Source of the DNA: Nautilus pompilius
Taxonomy: Eukaryota > Mollusca > Cephalopoda > Nautilida > Nautilidae
DNA length: 64,000 nucleotides
Assembly (NCBI GenBank): GCA_018389105.1
Contig: JACATO010000306.1
Span: 1,966,001 to 2,030,000, forward strand
Direction of reading: 5' to 3'
Positions 1-11,006 of the stretch are shown here, piece by piece; positions within the stretch are counted from its first letter, which is position 1, and each line of letters begins with the position of its first letter. The translations under genes were made by a program, and so were the position numbers. The notes under the pieces were generated by a model. The model was not told the DNA's origin. It ran no database searches and worked only from the letters and a program-made list of their open reading frames with translations.

Positions 1-383
1 TTATCATCATTATGTAGTGATGGTTGAAGAACATCTGAAATTTCCATCAGGATGTTTAGTGACAAGGAGCTGTGATGACAATCAATAGACTTTGCACACC
101 CAAGCACCATAGGACTCCATTTGGTACTTGGATATCCTTGAAATCCATAATCAGAAAGATTTTTATAGGAAACTTTGACATGGTCAGAAAGTTATATTTA
201 TAAATGAGTGCTAGCCTTTATCTAATTTTCTTCAACTTTGTTTGTCTGGATGGTAAGAGGCTATGATTATCTGACTGAAATTCTCGAGAAATAAAGAATT
301 AGGCCTACTCTCATTTCCTGTAGCATATGCAAGAGATCTTCTACATGCAGTAATGCGAGTAATCTGTATGAGTAAGTTTGGAA

Positions 384-384
<1 letters not shown>

Positions 385-429
<45 letters not shown>
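385..429. repeat. (GT)n microsatellite
   Basis: About 22 uninterrupted TG dinucleotides. The minus-strand open frame across it that reads Thr-His repeats is an artefact of the microsatellite. Confidence 0.97.
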
Positions 430-1555
430 AGGGGTGCTCTCTTGTTCCTACAACAGGCTTGTGTTGATTACCTGTAGTTGCACAGAACCACCAGGTTAAT
501 CTTTTTTTGTTATTTTTAATTAAAAAAATAAAAATAAAATAAAGAACAAACGTTATTATTTTATTGCCCAGCTTCTTCAGTGGAACTTCCAACATCAGCT
601 ATGGAAGCAAAAGGAAAGCAGCTCTTCAGAACTAAGATGAACCACAACTTTGACAGTCCACCGCAACTTGATCCTCACTTGCCATTGGGTTTAAGCTTCC
701 ACTCAGCAAAGATGGGGAGAGAGACGGGTTTATTGGAAAAGGAAGCTGCCTCCCCACTGAAAAAGCAACACAGGTGTGCAAGCATCTATCGACCTTCTGT
801 GGAGTGCTAGAGGAGGAACCAGACCAAGGGAGAAATAGCCATCTAATGGAGGCCAGTGTAAGAAAGTGTACTTCTGGAATTGTTCTTTTTCAGCTTTTAT
901 AAGGCTCAGTATATCCTCATTGACCATTTTACACAGATCATCAGCTCCCTTAGCATTTTAGCCATGGACCTCATCTTAAATTACAAAGGAGAAAATAACA
1001 TAGTTCGCTGATAGTCTCATGATCAAGAATGTTGAAGCCTGGCTGGCTTTCCAATGCATCATGTTCACTGAGGTAAAGTAGTTCAGAAATACTGGCATTC
1101 TCCCACGCACACACTAACAGAGCACTTCCCCCAAAACATCTCTTTTACAAATGTGTTCCTCATCTAAAGAGATTGAAGAGAAAGAGAGAAAACAAAATTT
1201 TCCTTTTTTTCTTTTAAAATATTTATTTATAGTCAATTCTTTGCTCTCCGAGATTCTCTTCTATACCCTTTCTTTTTTTTTCTCTGTTTTCTTATATTCA
1301 GAGTTCACAATCCTTTATACAGTGCCATGTAATGTAAAAAAAATAGAGGTTTAGTTTGGGTATCTGCCATTAATTTATAAATAGCAACATTTGTAAGATA
1401 ATAGGAAATGCCAGGACTAATTCCACTTTTTGTAAATAACACAACAGCAATAACTTTCCATTCTTATATTATGTACTTTCATTTGTCTATAGATGAGTGA
1501 GCCATTGGTCATCTTGCAATTCAATGAAAACTTATTCCATAGAGTGAAGAAAATC

Positions 1556-1557
<2 letters not shown>

Positions 1558-1596
<39 letters not shown>
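1558..1596. repeat. (TTA)n microsatellite
   Basis: About 13 perfect TTA/ATT trinucleotide units in upstream intergenic DNA. Confidence 0.97.
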
Positions 1597-1597
<1 letters not shown>

Positions 1598-2540
1598 AGA
1601 CAAATATGAACTACTTTTTATTATGTTGATAAAAAGCACAAGATTCAAGTTTTGCTTGTTGGTGAGTTTCAATGTGAGTTTAAAAGTTTAATTTAGTAAA
1701 ACAATTGCTTTCTTAACCCATAACAGTGCAATGAGAGAGTTAACTTATTTAAGTTGCACTTTGAACCTATACTGTGACACTAATTCAACAAAAATACATA
1801 GAGTATTACTGAAGACAAAAAAAAATCTTAACAATTACTTTCAGGCAGACTGAAACAAAAATAAAGTGGTAAAAATCTGTCCACTTCTGATGTGGCATAC
1901 AAAAAATGGTAACTCTAAAACACAAAAGTGATGTTTTAATTCCTATTATGGCTGAAAATTACCTCAAGAGTACATGCATACTTTTGAATTAGCTACAATT
2001 AAATAGACTATGATTATATATATATCAATGAACAGCTTCATAGTTCTCTTTCATTTGCTTCTGGTTCTATTAACTATGGAGAGACACACACAGGTCATCT
2101 CTTTGCTCCCATATAATTCAAGGTGGCTTTTTATTCCCTTATAACTACTAATCTAGAGACAGAGGAATGAATAATGCATTCATTTGTTTTTAAATATTTG
2201 TTCTATAATCCTTTTTATGGTATGTGCACTTTGTGCTCTGAAATAGTTTGGTTTGTTTTTGTCTAATTTTGGTGGCTGGTTGTATCAAATAGACTTTTAT
2301 CTCTTCATGCCATGTAAATTGTTTTCTACTTTTTGTTGGTTGCTTTTTTTGTTATTTATTCAAATCTTTATAATTGATATAGTGGTTAATTTTCTGGCTA
2401 CTGCTCCTTGTAAATGTATGTTGATCTAAAAGTAAAGCTTGTCTAAATCTTCAGGTCCTACTGCATTTATAATTATTTACTAAGGATCCTATCTATTCAA
2501 GTGGTCTATCCCATTTTTTTCCAAAAATGTGTTGACATAG

Positions 2541-2673
2541 ATCAGCTTTAATAGCTAGAATTTTCTATGATAAATCAGCTTCAGTAACCAGAGTCATTCC
2601 ATGATAAATCAGCTTTAATAGCCAGAATTGTTACATGATAGATGAGTTTTAATAGGCAGAATCATTCCATGCA
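2541..2673. repeat. Diverged 34-bp tandem repeat, four units
   Basis: Four successive units of 33-34 bp begin near 2541, 2574, 2608 and 2642. Each opens with an ATCAGCTTTAATAG-like core, continues with CAGAAT or a variant, and ends in CATGATA. The units differ by several substitutions each, so the array is old. No coding frame follows the period. Confidence 0.8.
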
Positions 2674-2835
2674 TTTATCATTCTATTTTTAAATAAATTT
2701 TAAAATTAAAATAGATTATCACCTATTGCAGTACAAGATTCCAAATTTAAAAGTCTGAGATTTGTTTAAAGCTATTTGTTAAAATTTTAACTATCTCTCA
2801 GTTAGATCAATTTTTGATAAGCAACACTAGGATGT

Positions 2836-3110
2836 TTAATTTTGATAATAACTCAGAACAACTAAGATTTTCCTAAATTTACTAAACCATTCTGATAAAA
2901 TGCCTTTGCTCTCTTCCAGACCATGAACTTTCATAACAAGATAAGAATACCAAACCTGAACTGCATAGTCTAAATGAGGTTTAATCAAAGCAAGTGTTGC
3001 CAATACTTTCTGAATCAACTTAACCTTGCCCTTAAATACTAAATTTTGATTTATTTTGTTAACAAGCTTTCCTAGATTTTAGTCAGTCAGTTTCTTAACA
3101 ATAATGTCAT
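2836..3110 (-). mobile_element. LINE reverse-transcriptase fragment (C-terminal part)
   Basis: On the minus strand the open frame at 2836-3018 contains LIKPHLDYAVQVW, which matches the 'L(V/I)RPHLEYAxQVWSP' block near the C-terminal end of the reverse transcriptase of non-LTR retrotransposons of the Jockey/CR1/RTE-like groups. A weaker stretch upstream on the same strand (about 3020-3110) resembles the preceding 'DLGV...K' block. The frame is short and stops on both sides, and no endonuclease domain or 3' tail is visible, so this is a dead fragment. The exact clade cannot be told from so little sequence. Confidence 0.72.
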
Positions 3111-4009
3111 TAAATACTTTACCTTGCTTTGACTCAACTACAATTTTTAAAAAATGCTTTTTGATTACTTGTATTACCAGTTTCTTTAAAATTTAAAAGT
3201 TGTTTCTACATAGAAACAGCAGAAAAAAACAAACAGAACATTTGCATTCTCATGAACTGCTAATTTTTGCATGGGATGATAATCTTCATCTTTCAAAACT
3301 GGAGCTTTAACATAAGTTATGTGGTAGTCTTTTGCTGGTGTCATTCATGACTATGTATAGAAATGTCAACTGACAGAAAAGCTCCATGGTCAAGAGAGAC
3401 AGAAGAGAAAAAGCAACAAACAAAAACATTTCTGAATTAGATAATCACTTTTCGTCATTCTGGGACGACCAGTAAGCCAAAGTATATAAGAATAGCTACT
3501 TTTCTTCGTGTATGTACTTTTAAGTATGCAAATTAGTAAGGGAGACCACCAGGGCTAGTTTCTACAGAAGTATTTTGTTCCAACACCAGTAATTTATAAC
3601 CGAGTAGATAATCTAAATATATGACACCAATTATAGTCTTATTTACACATTTAATTAAAAATTACTAAAGCTGTAACAAGTAGCCACAGTGGCTCTCCTA
3701 CTTTACAAACAAATAAGTAAATATTTTATTACCAAAAGAATTTTCATTTATTTAAAGTGTGTGCATCACTTAGAGAGACAGAACTATGCTGAAAGTCACC
3801 GATTTTAATGTTTTCCTATTTATTCCCACAGTTTTGTTTCATTTGTTTTTAGAATGTGACTTAGTAAATCTTTCTTCAGGAACATCTGAAATTTTGAAAA
3901 TAATTGATGTTGGAATTGAAAATAGTTATTTTAAATTGGTGAAAATGGTGGGTAATGTTTATACTGACAGATTGAACAGCCAAGATTAGGCACTTTAGTT
4001 ATATCCTAA

Positions 4010-4240
4010 ATTGGGATCGGCTTATCTCCCTGGCAGCATGGTTTCCTTTTAGTCTTCTTCATCAGATGGTCACCTGCTTTACTTTCACACTTAAAAGTGA
4101 AGAGCTATAGTAGGGCTTTCCCTGCTGAAGTTGGCAGTGCCAGGCCTATATGACACAAAATAAACAATGATTTCTACTGATACCATGACACTACACTCCC
4201 TCACTGGGGTAGTCTCCCCTGTCTTACAGGGCCTGGTGAA
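4010..4240 (+). mobile_element. tRNA-derived SINE copy, family 1
   Basis: This copy has the body shared by several SINEs of the window: a CCTGGCAGCATGGTTTC segment, a TCTTC-rich stretch, AAAAGTGAAGAGCTATAGTAGGG, then TTTCCCTGCTGAAGTTGG, AGTGCCAGGC, and a closing block around CTGGTGAAGG. The 5' tRNA-like part is weak here, so the copy is probably 5'-truncated or diverged. Copies elsewhere (for example near 21840 and, inverted, near 45130) share the same order of blocks. Confidence 0.72.
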
Positions 4241-4849
4241 GGAAAAAAAATTGGAGAAGTGTTGAAGAAATCTTCACTTGACAAACTATTTAAATTCTAG
4301 CATTTATAACACACAAACCCCATTCTAGCAAGACTGTTTGTTGTTGATAGCGCCATCTATGTATTCAATCTGCAGTAAAAATTAACAATAAAAATACTCA
4401 TACATTGTCAAATTCTCTTTACAAACAAATGAATATCATTTCATAATTTAAATTAAATATACCCTTGTCTTTTATATCCATAAATAAAATGCTTTAAATA
4501 ATGTTGTTTTTACTAAATTAATTTTTCTTTCTTTAAAAAGCAGAAATGTCTACTCATTCCAGGTTTAACCTCTACATTTAGAAAAAAAAAAAACAATTGC
4601 TTTTATCTTTTTTTTCCCCAGTGGCCATCTTGTCCCTGTTTCCTAGTATTTTGTCCTTCATTCCCCTTGCAGCATTGAAAATTAAGGCAGACAACCAGTA
4701 CATAATATGGGCAGGTGAATTCACAGTGAGATAGTAGATAGACTACCATGAAATCATCATGAACTGATGTAAAAAAATTTTCAAATTTATGTACAAAATT
4801 CCTACAGCCAGTTGTATCTGCATGTGTAAAATTTGTCCTGTCAAGTAAA

Positions 4850-5570
4850 TGTTGTTGTAGTTCTACTATAAAACACAGGCTGTATTACCCAAATTAGAGG
4901 GTTTGAAAATATTCAGTCAAGATTATTGTCTTTAATGAAGGTATCCATGATGTGTTGGAAACATGCTACACCATTAGTAACCCCAAATGGAATTCGAGTA
5001 AACTGGTAAAGTGCTCCACTAGCCTAGAAAGCAGTATAGGGTTTGTCTTCAGCACAAACGTAAGAAAATAAATCACTTTGTACTCCTCTGGTATAATCAG
5101 CTTAGTCAAATTAGCAGGAGCAGGATGGAGCAGCATTGCAGCTTTGAGAGAAGAGTAATGGTAAATGGTAGCTGAACGAATGCACTTTTACTTATCTCTG
5201 CTACAGACTAAATGACAATCTGCTGGCCTGTTTCTTTAGTGTTAAGGCTTCTGGGCTTAATGACATTGTGGACATGGAGTATTTTGGGCTTGGATTGGTC
5301 TGAAACATGGCTATATTTATTAGTTTAAATATGAACTGATCATCCTGCAACTTCTGCTTTACTTTACATGGTCCCTGTTGTCTTTGCTCACATTTGAATG
5401 AGATTAAACCATCAACCAGTCATGGTGGTAATGGTCGAGTTCTGATAACTTGCAGTGAGATGCTCATCTTATAAGCAGTCATGATAAACTGCTGTCATTT
5501 CTGCATTTGTGTTCTCTTTGTCAGGGCATAATTTCCTGGAAGCTAAAAGGCCAGGAAGGAAATGGACTGT
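4850..5570 (-). mobile_element. Gypsy-type LTR retrotransposon fragment (reverse transcriptase)
   Basis: Read on the minus strand, several short frames separated by stops match the reverse transcriptase of Ty3/Gypsy elements. A segment resembling KPYTAF is followed by the highly conserved block RIPFGVTNGVACFQ (about 4955-5010), and weaker preceding frames resemble the region before the first catalytic aspartate. The catalytic YxDD box is not readable. No LTRs, primer-binding site, integrase or protease could be placed, and frameshifts and stops interrupt every domain. This is an old, inactive copy. Confidence 0.75.
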
Positions 5571-6317
5571 TCTCATTTGCTGATTCATGCATTCAGAGAG
5601 ATAGTTTTAATAAATCACTATGAACAATTGAATTTGCAATGTAATGTATGAAAAATGTATTGGTGCACTCTCACTTTTATGAACAACTATTTTGCCATTT
5701 TACATATAAGGCAAAGGCTTTGTAGCTATGACAACAAATCAGTTCAGAGATTTTTTTAAAAATGTTGAGCTAAAAAATACATTGAAATGTACACAGTTTA
5801 ACATATCACACTACTATTTTATGATTTAGTTTCATTGCTAAAAGTAATACTCATAAATTATTAAATGCATGCATATAAGAAATAATGAATATAATATTCT
5901 AAAACTGATACTTTGGAGACTGACATTTTGTTTTGAAGTGAAAGTAAAAGAATTAATAACATAAAAACCCATTTAAATTTTGCACAACAATGATTAATGC
6001 AAAGTTGTTTTGTGCTCTTCTTGTCAAGAGAGCTTGCAGCAGTACCTCAAATTTAAATTTACAGAACTTCGCTACAAAAAAAAAGGGATTTAGTCATAAA
6101 GTAAATTAGGTCTGTTTATTATTGGCTTAAGTTTTCCTTTAAATTTCCAGCCAGTAATACATTTTGAAATTGCAAATGTTATTTTTTAAAAAAATAACAA
6201 AGAAAAATCATTGAAATCAAATCTGGAAAATACATTATATAGACTAATGCAACACTTTACATTGAAAAAGTACAGTTCTGTCTAATGTGTTCAACATATT
6301 CAGTATACCACGTGTAC

Positions 6318-6393
6318 AAGGAGGTTCAAATGAAACCAGCTGAAAATAATATTGCCATAATACCCTACAGTTTGGTTTCATTTGAATGTCCTT
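6318..6393. mobile_element. Short palindromic element (MITE-like hairpin)
   Basis: Two arms of about 25 bp (6318-6342 and 6368-6393) are inverted copies with a few mismatches. Both contain TTCAAATGAAACC or its complement, separated by a loop of about 25 bp. The same arm core occurs in the palindrome at 10924-11006. Terminal duplications cannot be assigned with confidence. Confidence 0.65.
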
Positions 6394-6759
6394 ATTATAT
6401 TGTGTATGTAGCATAGATTTTTTTGTACAGTACATTGTCACCAGAATGCCATATCACTGGCAGTTAAACAGATAAAACAAAGATCTCTCAATGTAAGATA
6501 GTATCCAATTAAATAGTTTTCTGATTGTCTGATGTTAATAATGTTATAGGCAAAATTAAAAATAAAATTTGGCAGGTTCAGAATTTAAAATAGCCAATTT
6601 TTTTAAAGATAAGAGATGGTTGTAAATATGTATTTTTTACACTGACTCCACAGAAATTTTATCATCACAAAAAAAGGCAAAACTACTACATTTTATGATG
6701 TTTTTTTAAAAGGTATACATGTAAAATTGCTTAGGAGGCAGGAAACCATTATGTAGCAT

Positions 6760-7160
6760 ATGCAAGGTTCCCTGGAAAAAAAAACTGAAACCAAACTTAA
6801 CTGGGCCCAACAATGTCAGAACTACATTATGGAGCATTTGTGGTCAGATGATAGCAGGTTTGAAGCATCTGGTTCTAAGCAATGTCATTTTGTTAAAAGG
6901 AAGGCAAAAGAAAAGTACAAAGAGGGCTGCATTTATAATAATACTTTGCTAGAAAAGTATCTGAAAAGCTTCCTAGAATTATGGTTTGGCTCTCAATCTC
7001 TAGATCTGTACCCTACTGAACTTGCATTGGATGAATTAGAATAGTGTCAAGAAAAAGTATCCAACTAGTGTCAGTCAGCTATGGAACTATTTTGAAGTAG
7101 AGTAAGATTTACTTACAAAGCATGTGCAACAAAGGTGGCTATTTTGATGAAAAATGCTTG
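6760..7160 (+). pseudogene. Tc1-like transposase remnant, internally deleted
   Basis: The open frame 6760-7044 carries LWSDDSRFEASGS, which matches the 'VLWSDESKFEVFGS' block holding the first catalytic Asp of Tc1-like DDE transposases, followed by VKRKAKEKYKEGCI ('VRRKVGEKYNxxCL' in relatives). Shortly after comes LDLYPTELALDELE, a degenerate form of the 'SPDLNPIExxWDELxR' block that holds the third catalytic residue. The roughly 100 residues that normally separate these blocks, including the second Asp, are missing, so this is an internal-deletion derivative. Weak similarity to the C-terminal 'VERMPRVCKAVIKAKGG' region continues to about 7160 past stop codons. The paired-like DNA-binding domain is not seen. 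Confidence 0.75.
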
Positions 7161-7839
7161 AAGCGATAACTAACTACATTACAATTACTGGTTAGCATGT
7201 TCTAATACATGATTTATCTGATTTTTCAAGTTTTTCATACTATATTAAGGGATTTTTATTAAAAGGCAGATTCGTATGGTTATCCCATAATTTTGAATGC
7301 CTGTGTATATACGCTTATTAATACAAAAATGAAGAAATAAAATATTTCTTACATTTTAATATATAGTAGATTTTACCTTAGAAGCGATTAATGATTGTAA
7401 TACACTAGATGGCTTTGATATGTAATGTTGATAATAATAACAATTAAAGATAGCAACAAATGGACCGTTAATGGTCTTCATAGACAGGTAGCGCCTATAT
7501 AGGTGATCATTTTAAGGACAACTAAACTGACAAAAGTTTTTTTTGAATGTGAGAGTTAAACCACACTAAACTGTGTAACACCCCCAGTCTAAAGGTTTTT
7601 AACTGGGCTCATTAAAATTGGTCAGTACTATAAGTAGAAAAGAGATTATTGTACTGGTGGTCACTAAGACAGGTTTGGCTTCTGCATGCATTATAATGAA
7701 TTAATTATTAATTACTTTAAAATTTTTTTTTTAAAATCAAAATGCTGTCAGTACTTTCCTTTTTATTTATTTTTTTAAAATTACTCGACATCTTTAAATT
7801 AGCCTCTCTTTTTTTTCTTATTCTTCCATAAATTTTAAT

Positions 7840-8039
7840 TGCCTCGCTCGGCTACAAGGATTACTCCCCGGTCACGTGACGAATAAAATTCAGCATTGAT
7901 AGTATCGCCATTTTGGAACCCCAGCCGACATATCCACCCCCTTGGCCAAACCAGGCAGTGTTCATTTGGAACTACCTGGGTCAGTTTTGGCCCTATTTGC
8001 CGGGTGTCTCCCCAATTGGACTATCTAAGGACCATCGTA
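7840..8039 (+). promoter_or_regulatory. Putative promoter/5'UTR of the PICALM-like gene
   Basis: Immediately before the start codon the base composition changes from AT-rich to a GC-richer, CpG-containing stretch. It contains a TCACGTGAC E-box (CACGTG at 7873-7878, the type bound by USF/Max/TFEB-class bHLH factors) and CGCCATTTT at 7906-7914, the complement of the YY1-type AAnATGGCG core, often found close to transcription starts. No TATA box is convincing. The transcription start cannot be fixed from sequence. No ATG occurs between 7915 and 8039, so the ATG at 8040 would be the first in such a transcript. Confidence 0.55.
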
Positions 8040-8169
8040 ATGTCAGGCCAAAGCATTCGGGACCGCGTTAACGCGGCTATGCTCAGCATCGCTGGGCAGG
8101 GACTGGCGAAGTCTGTGTGCAAGTCGACTACCGAGGAAATTATGGGCCCCAAGAAGAAACACTTGGACT
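8040..8169 (+). CDS. PICALM: PICALM/AP180-like clathrin adaptor, coding exon 1 (residues 1-43)
   Basis: This exon encodes the start of the ANTH domain, the phosphoinositide-binding module of the clathrin assembly proteins CALM and AP180 (Drosophila lap, C. elegans unc-11). It opens with [13 protein letters not shown], the family's usual N-terminus, and reaches MGPKKKHLD. Lys28 and Lys38-Lys39-Lys40-His41 sit at the positions known in CALM to bind PtdIns(4,5)P2 at the plasma membrane. The ATG at 8040 is chosen because it gives exactly the family N-terminus and has G at -3; the frame stays open upstream but holds no other ATG. The exon ends in phase 1 at a GTGAGT donor. The canonical protein helps set coated-vesicle size and recruits clathrin, AP-2 and the R-SNAREs VAMP2/3/8; those roles are family knowledge. 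Confidence 0.96.
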
Positions 8170-8204
8170 GTGAGTGTCTGGTTTGCGTATTAGATTTATA
8201 GGTA

Positions 8205-8375
8205 CTGTGGTTGAATGGTAGTGTGGTGGTTAGAAGGCTGGTGCATATGGCGTCTTGCTGCGTTGGCAGGGACGTGTGTTTGACAGGGGCAGTTGTAGGG
8301 AGGTGGGTCGTGTGAGCCGGACGACGTCATTCATTCACCAGTCTGACAACAACAACAACAACAACAACAAAAACA
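8205..8375 (+). mobile_element. tRNA-derived SINE with (AAC)n tail, family 2
   Basis: Beginning about 35 bp inside intron 1, the sequence GTGGTGGTTAGAAGGCTGG resembles a tRNA-derived RNA polymerase III A box. About 35 bp later GGGACGTGTGTTTGAC resembles a degenerate B box. A GC-richer body follows and ends in a pure AAC trinucleotide tail (about 8346-8374). A tRNA-like head, an unrelated body and a simple-repeat tail is the classical SINE layout. Its body differs from the family-1 SINEs. An alternative is that the GC-richer stretch is simply part of the CpG-rich gene start. Confidence 0.5.
8346..8374. repeat. (AAC)n microsatellite
   Basis: Eight or nine AAC units ending in AAAAAC, forming the 3' tail of the SINE-like unit before it. 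Confidence 0.95.
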
Positions 8376-8501
8376 TGAATGAGGGGCCGATCTCCGCCTA
8401 ATCGCACGTCTGTTCATTACTAACTATCTGTTTATGCGAAATAAAAAATCCATCTAACTGCTTAGTTTCATTAGCCAGACGCCGTTGTGTTTAAATTTTG
8501 G

Positions 8502-8523
8502 AAAAAAAAAAAAAAAAAAAAAA
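8502..8523. repeat. Poly(A) tract
   Basis: About 22 consecutive A residues in intron 1. It could be the tail of an unrecognised retroposed fragment on the plus strand, but no body is recognisable. Confidence 0.9.
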
Positions 8524-8737
8524 CCCACCTATTAATTCTTCGTGTTTTCAAAAGATTCGTCGCAATAATAAATCTTTGGATATCTTTCTCTTTAAATGTC
8601 GTCTGGAGCTGAAACGCTTCTAATATTTAAAGTAAACAAATGTGTCTAAACAACAACGGTGCTTGGTATCCGCTGAACTCGGCTTCTTTAACTTCTAAAT
8701 CGGTTGAGAAATTTCCTGTTCGTCAAAATATAATTTT

Positions 8738-8802
8738 GTCTCCATCCCTCCCTCCATCTCTCTCTCTCTCTCCATCTCCCTCCATCCATCTCTCTCTCTC
8801 CA
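8738..8802. repeat. Pyrimidine-rich (TC/CCAT)n microsatellite
   Basis: A compound tract of TCTC and CCATC units. The open frames on both strands here (Ser/Pro-rich and Arg/Glu-rich) are products of this low-complexity tract. Confidence 0.93.
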
Positions 8803-8903
8803 AAAATGGTAGATTTATTCCGATATAGTTCCTGTTTTCTGATACAGCAGCTGGCGAGAAATTGTCCAGATAAAGTCTCTGATTTTATCTCGCTAGAAAT
8901 AAG

Positions 8904-8922
8904 GCTGCTGCTGCTGCTGCTG
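8904..8922. repeat. (CTG)n short repeat
   Basis: Six consecutive CTG units in intron 1, followed within 30 bp by a run of G residues. Confidence 0.93.
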
Positions 8923-10923
8923 TTTAAGGGATTCGGTTGGAGGAGGGGGGGGGGCACCTCTTGTTCTATCTGTTGTTAACATTAATTTGTTTCTTCTTCT
9001 CATCGACTGCCAGCCTCTTGTTTTCGCGCTGGTCGTCTCACTGCTCTATGAAAGTGTAGACTATTTTCGCCTAAACGAAGAATTTCCGTTTTGTTTTGAT
9101 CCGATTATTAATAACGCAGTTAATCCCTTTATGGATACACTTCTGAGCTAAGTCTCTCTCTCTCTCCGCCCCCACCCACCTCATCCTCCTCCTGTCACTG
9201 CCGCAATGTAGCGGGACATCGTTTAGAGTAATTCAAGACACTGTTTGTTGTTGTTGAAAATACACAGATTTCAGTGTTACTTCTGTTCTAGGATTTAAAA
9301 GGAGGAATGGAGTGAGACTCTTGAAACGTGTAGTCATTTTCATTACTTTACGTCCGGTTCCAGAACAAGTTGTTTTTTTTTTTCGAAAGCTCTCGGTCAG
9401 GAGAATATCGATCAACGTATTCTGCCCAGGAATACTGGAGTATATTTATTGATTTAGCCTGATAAGGTTAAAAAAAAAAAAAAAAATGAGGCAGGAGGGG
9501 GGAGGAGGGGAAACCCTCATAATCATAAAAAATGAGCTGGGAATTATTGTGATGTGTAGACATTAACAAAGAAATGATTCATTTGTTTAATTTGCATAAA
9601 ATCCAGACTGAGGAGGAAAGCTTTTAGACTATATGCGAATTCAATTGACATAGGTAGTGCTAACAGATTAGTTAAATGCTTACTGTAATCTGAAAAAAAA
9701 ATTGTTTGCTAAATGAAAATCCGAAATTAAGTGTGGTTATAATCTACAATTCTCTTATCTTTCCTGCATATGGATTATTTTGTATTTTCTTGTGTGTGGT
9801 CCTAAAAACACACTATTGATTTAAATAAAAAAAACTACTTTAAGAATAAGATAATCCTTTGCGTGGTTTGGCATAACATGAAAATAAAGTTACTAATGTG
9901 TGAAGATATACCGAAATTCTGGCAAATTAAGAGAAAAAAGTTCAATGAGAAATAATTTTAATACAAGTTCTTCAAAGAGTACAATTAAAAAAATGTAGCT
10001 CTTTCAAATTTCAAGTGCAGTTATTCAAAACTGATGAAAAGAAGTTTATCCTAAAATGCAAAACTTGTGAATACAAAACATCTAGATTTTTTTTTTGTAT
10101 TTAATATAGTTGAAAAGAAATGCTTTTTTAAAAATTACTATTAGTAATGTAAAAACTGTTTTTATCATCATCTGATTCCTAATAATGAGCACTGCTTTAA
10201 ATAATTGGCTGTTGTCCGCATTACAAGCCTCAGTTGATTTTTTCATCCTAAGAGAACTGGTAAATGAAGGATAGAGTAATGTGTTTTCAGAAAACAATTT
10301 CCACTTGGTAAAAATTTGGTTTGCTAAGCTAGAGCTGGAGGGAGGGATGTTAGCTGAATATGATAAGAGAAGGAGATGCAGTTTTGCTACTTTCTTTTTC
10401 TTCCTTCCATGTCACAACCTACCCACTAAACTTTCGTGGACAATGAATTGCCAGTGGTCTCAATATTGCATTCTGTGCAGAGAATGGTTTGTGGTAGATG
10501 CATGTATATTTGAAGCAAAGACTTGACACCAATTTGTGAAAAAATAGATTAGAATATGTCTTGAACTATGGTTTAAGCAACAACCAAACTTTAAAAAAGA
10601 AATTTGCCAAAATAGAAGTTGTGGAAGAAGATGATGAAAATGCAGGAAAAATCCATTATCAATTTTACCCTCATTGTTTTCTACTTTTTCTTTTGATGGA
10701 GGTGAAGAAGGTGTGCTTAATATGTTACCACCTGTTTACTTTAGGTGTGTGCAGGTGTGCACGCAAATTATGAAAATAAAATCTGAAAATTATAAGTATG
10801 TATGTAAACCTTATCTTAATTACTGATTAAAAAAAAAAACTCAATTTTTACTTTTCACTGGTAATTGTGTTATCTTGTCCTATTTTAAAATTACTTGTGT
10901 AAAGCCAAATTTTAAAAATAGAT

Positions 10924-11006
10924 AGTACTAGGGTCTTTGTTCAAATGTAACCTGACTAATTACTATAATTATCTGGTCAGGTTTCATTTGAACATCTGTT
11001 AGTACT
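10924..11006. mobile_element. Palindromic MITE-like element
   Basis: The arms 10924-10956 and 10976-11006 are inverted repeats. Both begin AGTACTA and share TGTTCAAATG(A/T)AACCTGAC, with only a few mismatches and a loop of about 19 bp. The TTCAAATGAAACC core is shared with the palindrome at 6318-6393, so these are two copies of one family. Its small size and lack of coding capacity fit a non-autonomous DNA element, possibly a Tc1/mariner derivative. Confidence 0.72.

Larger units (their letters stand above)
1..7839. other. Upstream region, no supported host gene
   Basis: This stretch lies 5' of the PICALM-like gene. It is AT-rich and its open frames are short and overlap on both strands, as expected by chance. 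The pieces I can name are a (GT)n tract, a (TTA)n tract, a diverged 34-bp tandem repeat, minus-strand LINE and Gypsy reverse-transcriptase fragments, a SINE, a palindromic element and a plus-strand Tc1-like remnant, each listed separately. An open frame at 580-807 and the minus-strand frame at 730-927 resemble nothing I know. In 1-2530 (apart from the microsatellites), 3130-4000, 5600-6300 and 7170-7840 I see only anonymous AT-rich DNA. Confidence 0.6.

Noticed and set aside
341..595. Minus-strand 84-codon frame with a Thr-His repeat
   Set aside because: It is translation of the (GT)n microsatellite, with no homologous sequence outside it.
580..810. Plus-strand frame that might be the last exon of an upstream gene
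   Set aside because: It relies on a non-ATG start, no family resemblance is visible, and the overlapping minus-strand frame is equally open.
7896..8039. In-frame N-terminal extension of the PICALM-like exon 1
   Set aside because: The frame is open but contains no ATG, and the family N-terminus MSGQS begins exactly at 8040; the upstream part is most likely 5'UTR.
8170..8201. Continuation of exon 1 coding to the stop at 8199
   Set aside because: A consensus GTGAGT donor at 8170 and perfect continuation of the protein in exon 2 show this is intron.
8640..8957. Overlapping plus- and minus-strand frames rich in Ser/Pro and Arg/Glu
   Set aside because: They translate the TC/CCAT and CTG low-complexity tracts.
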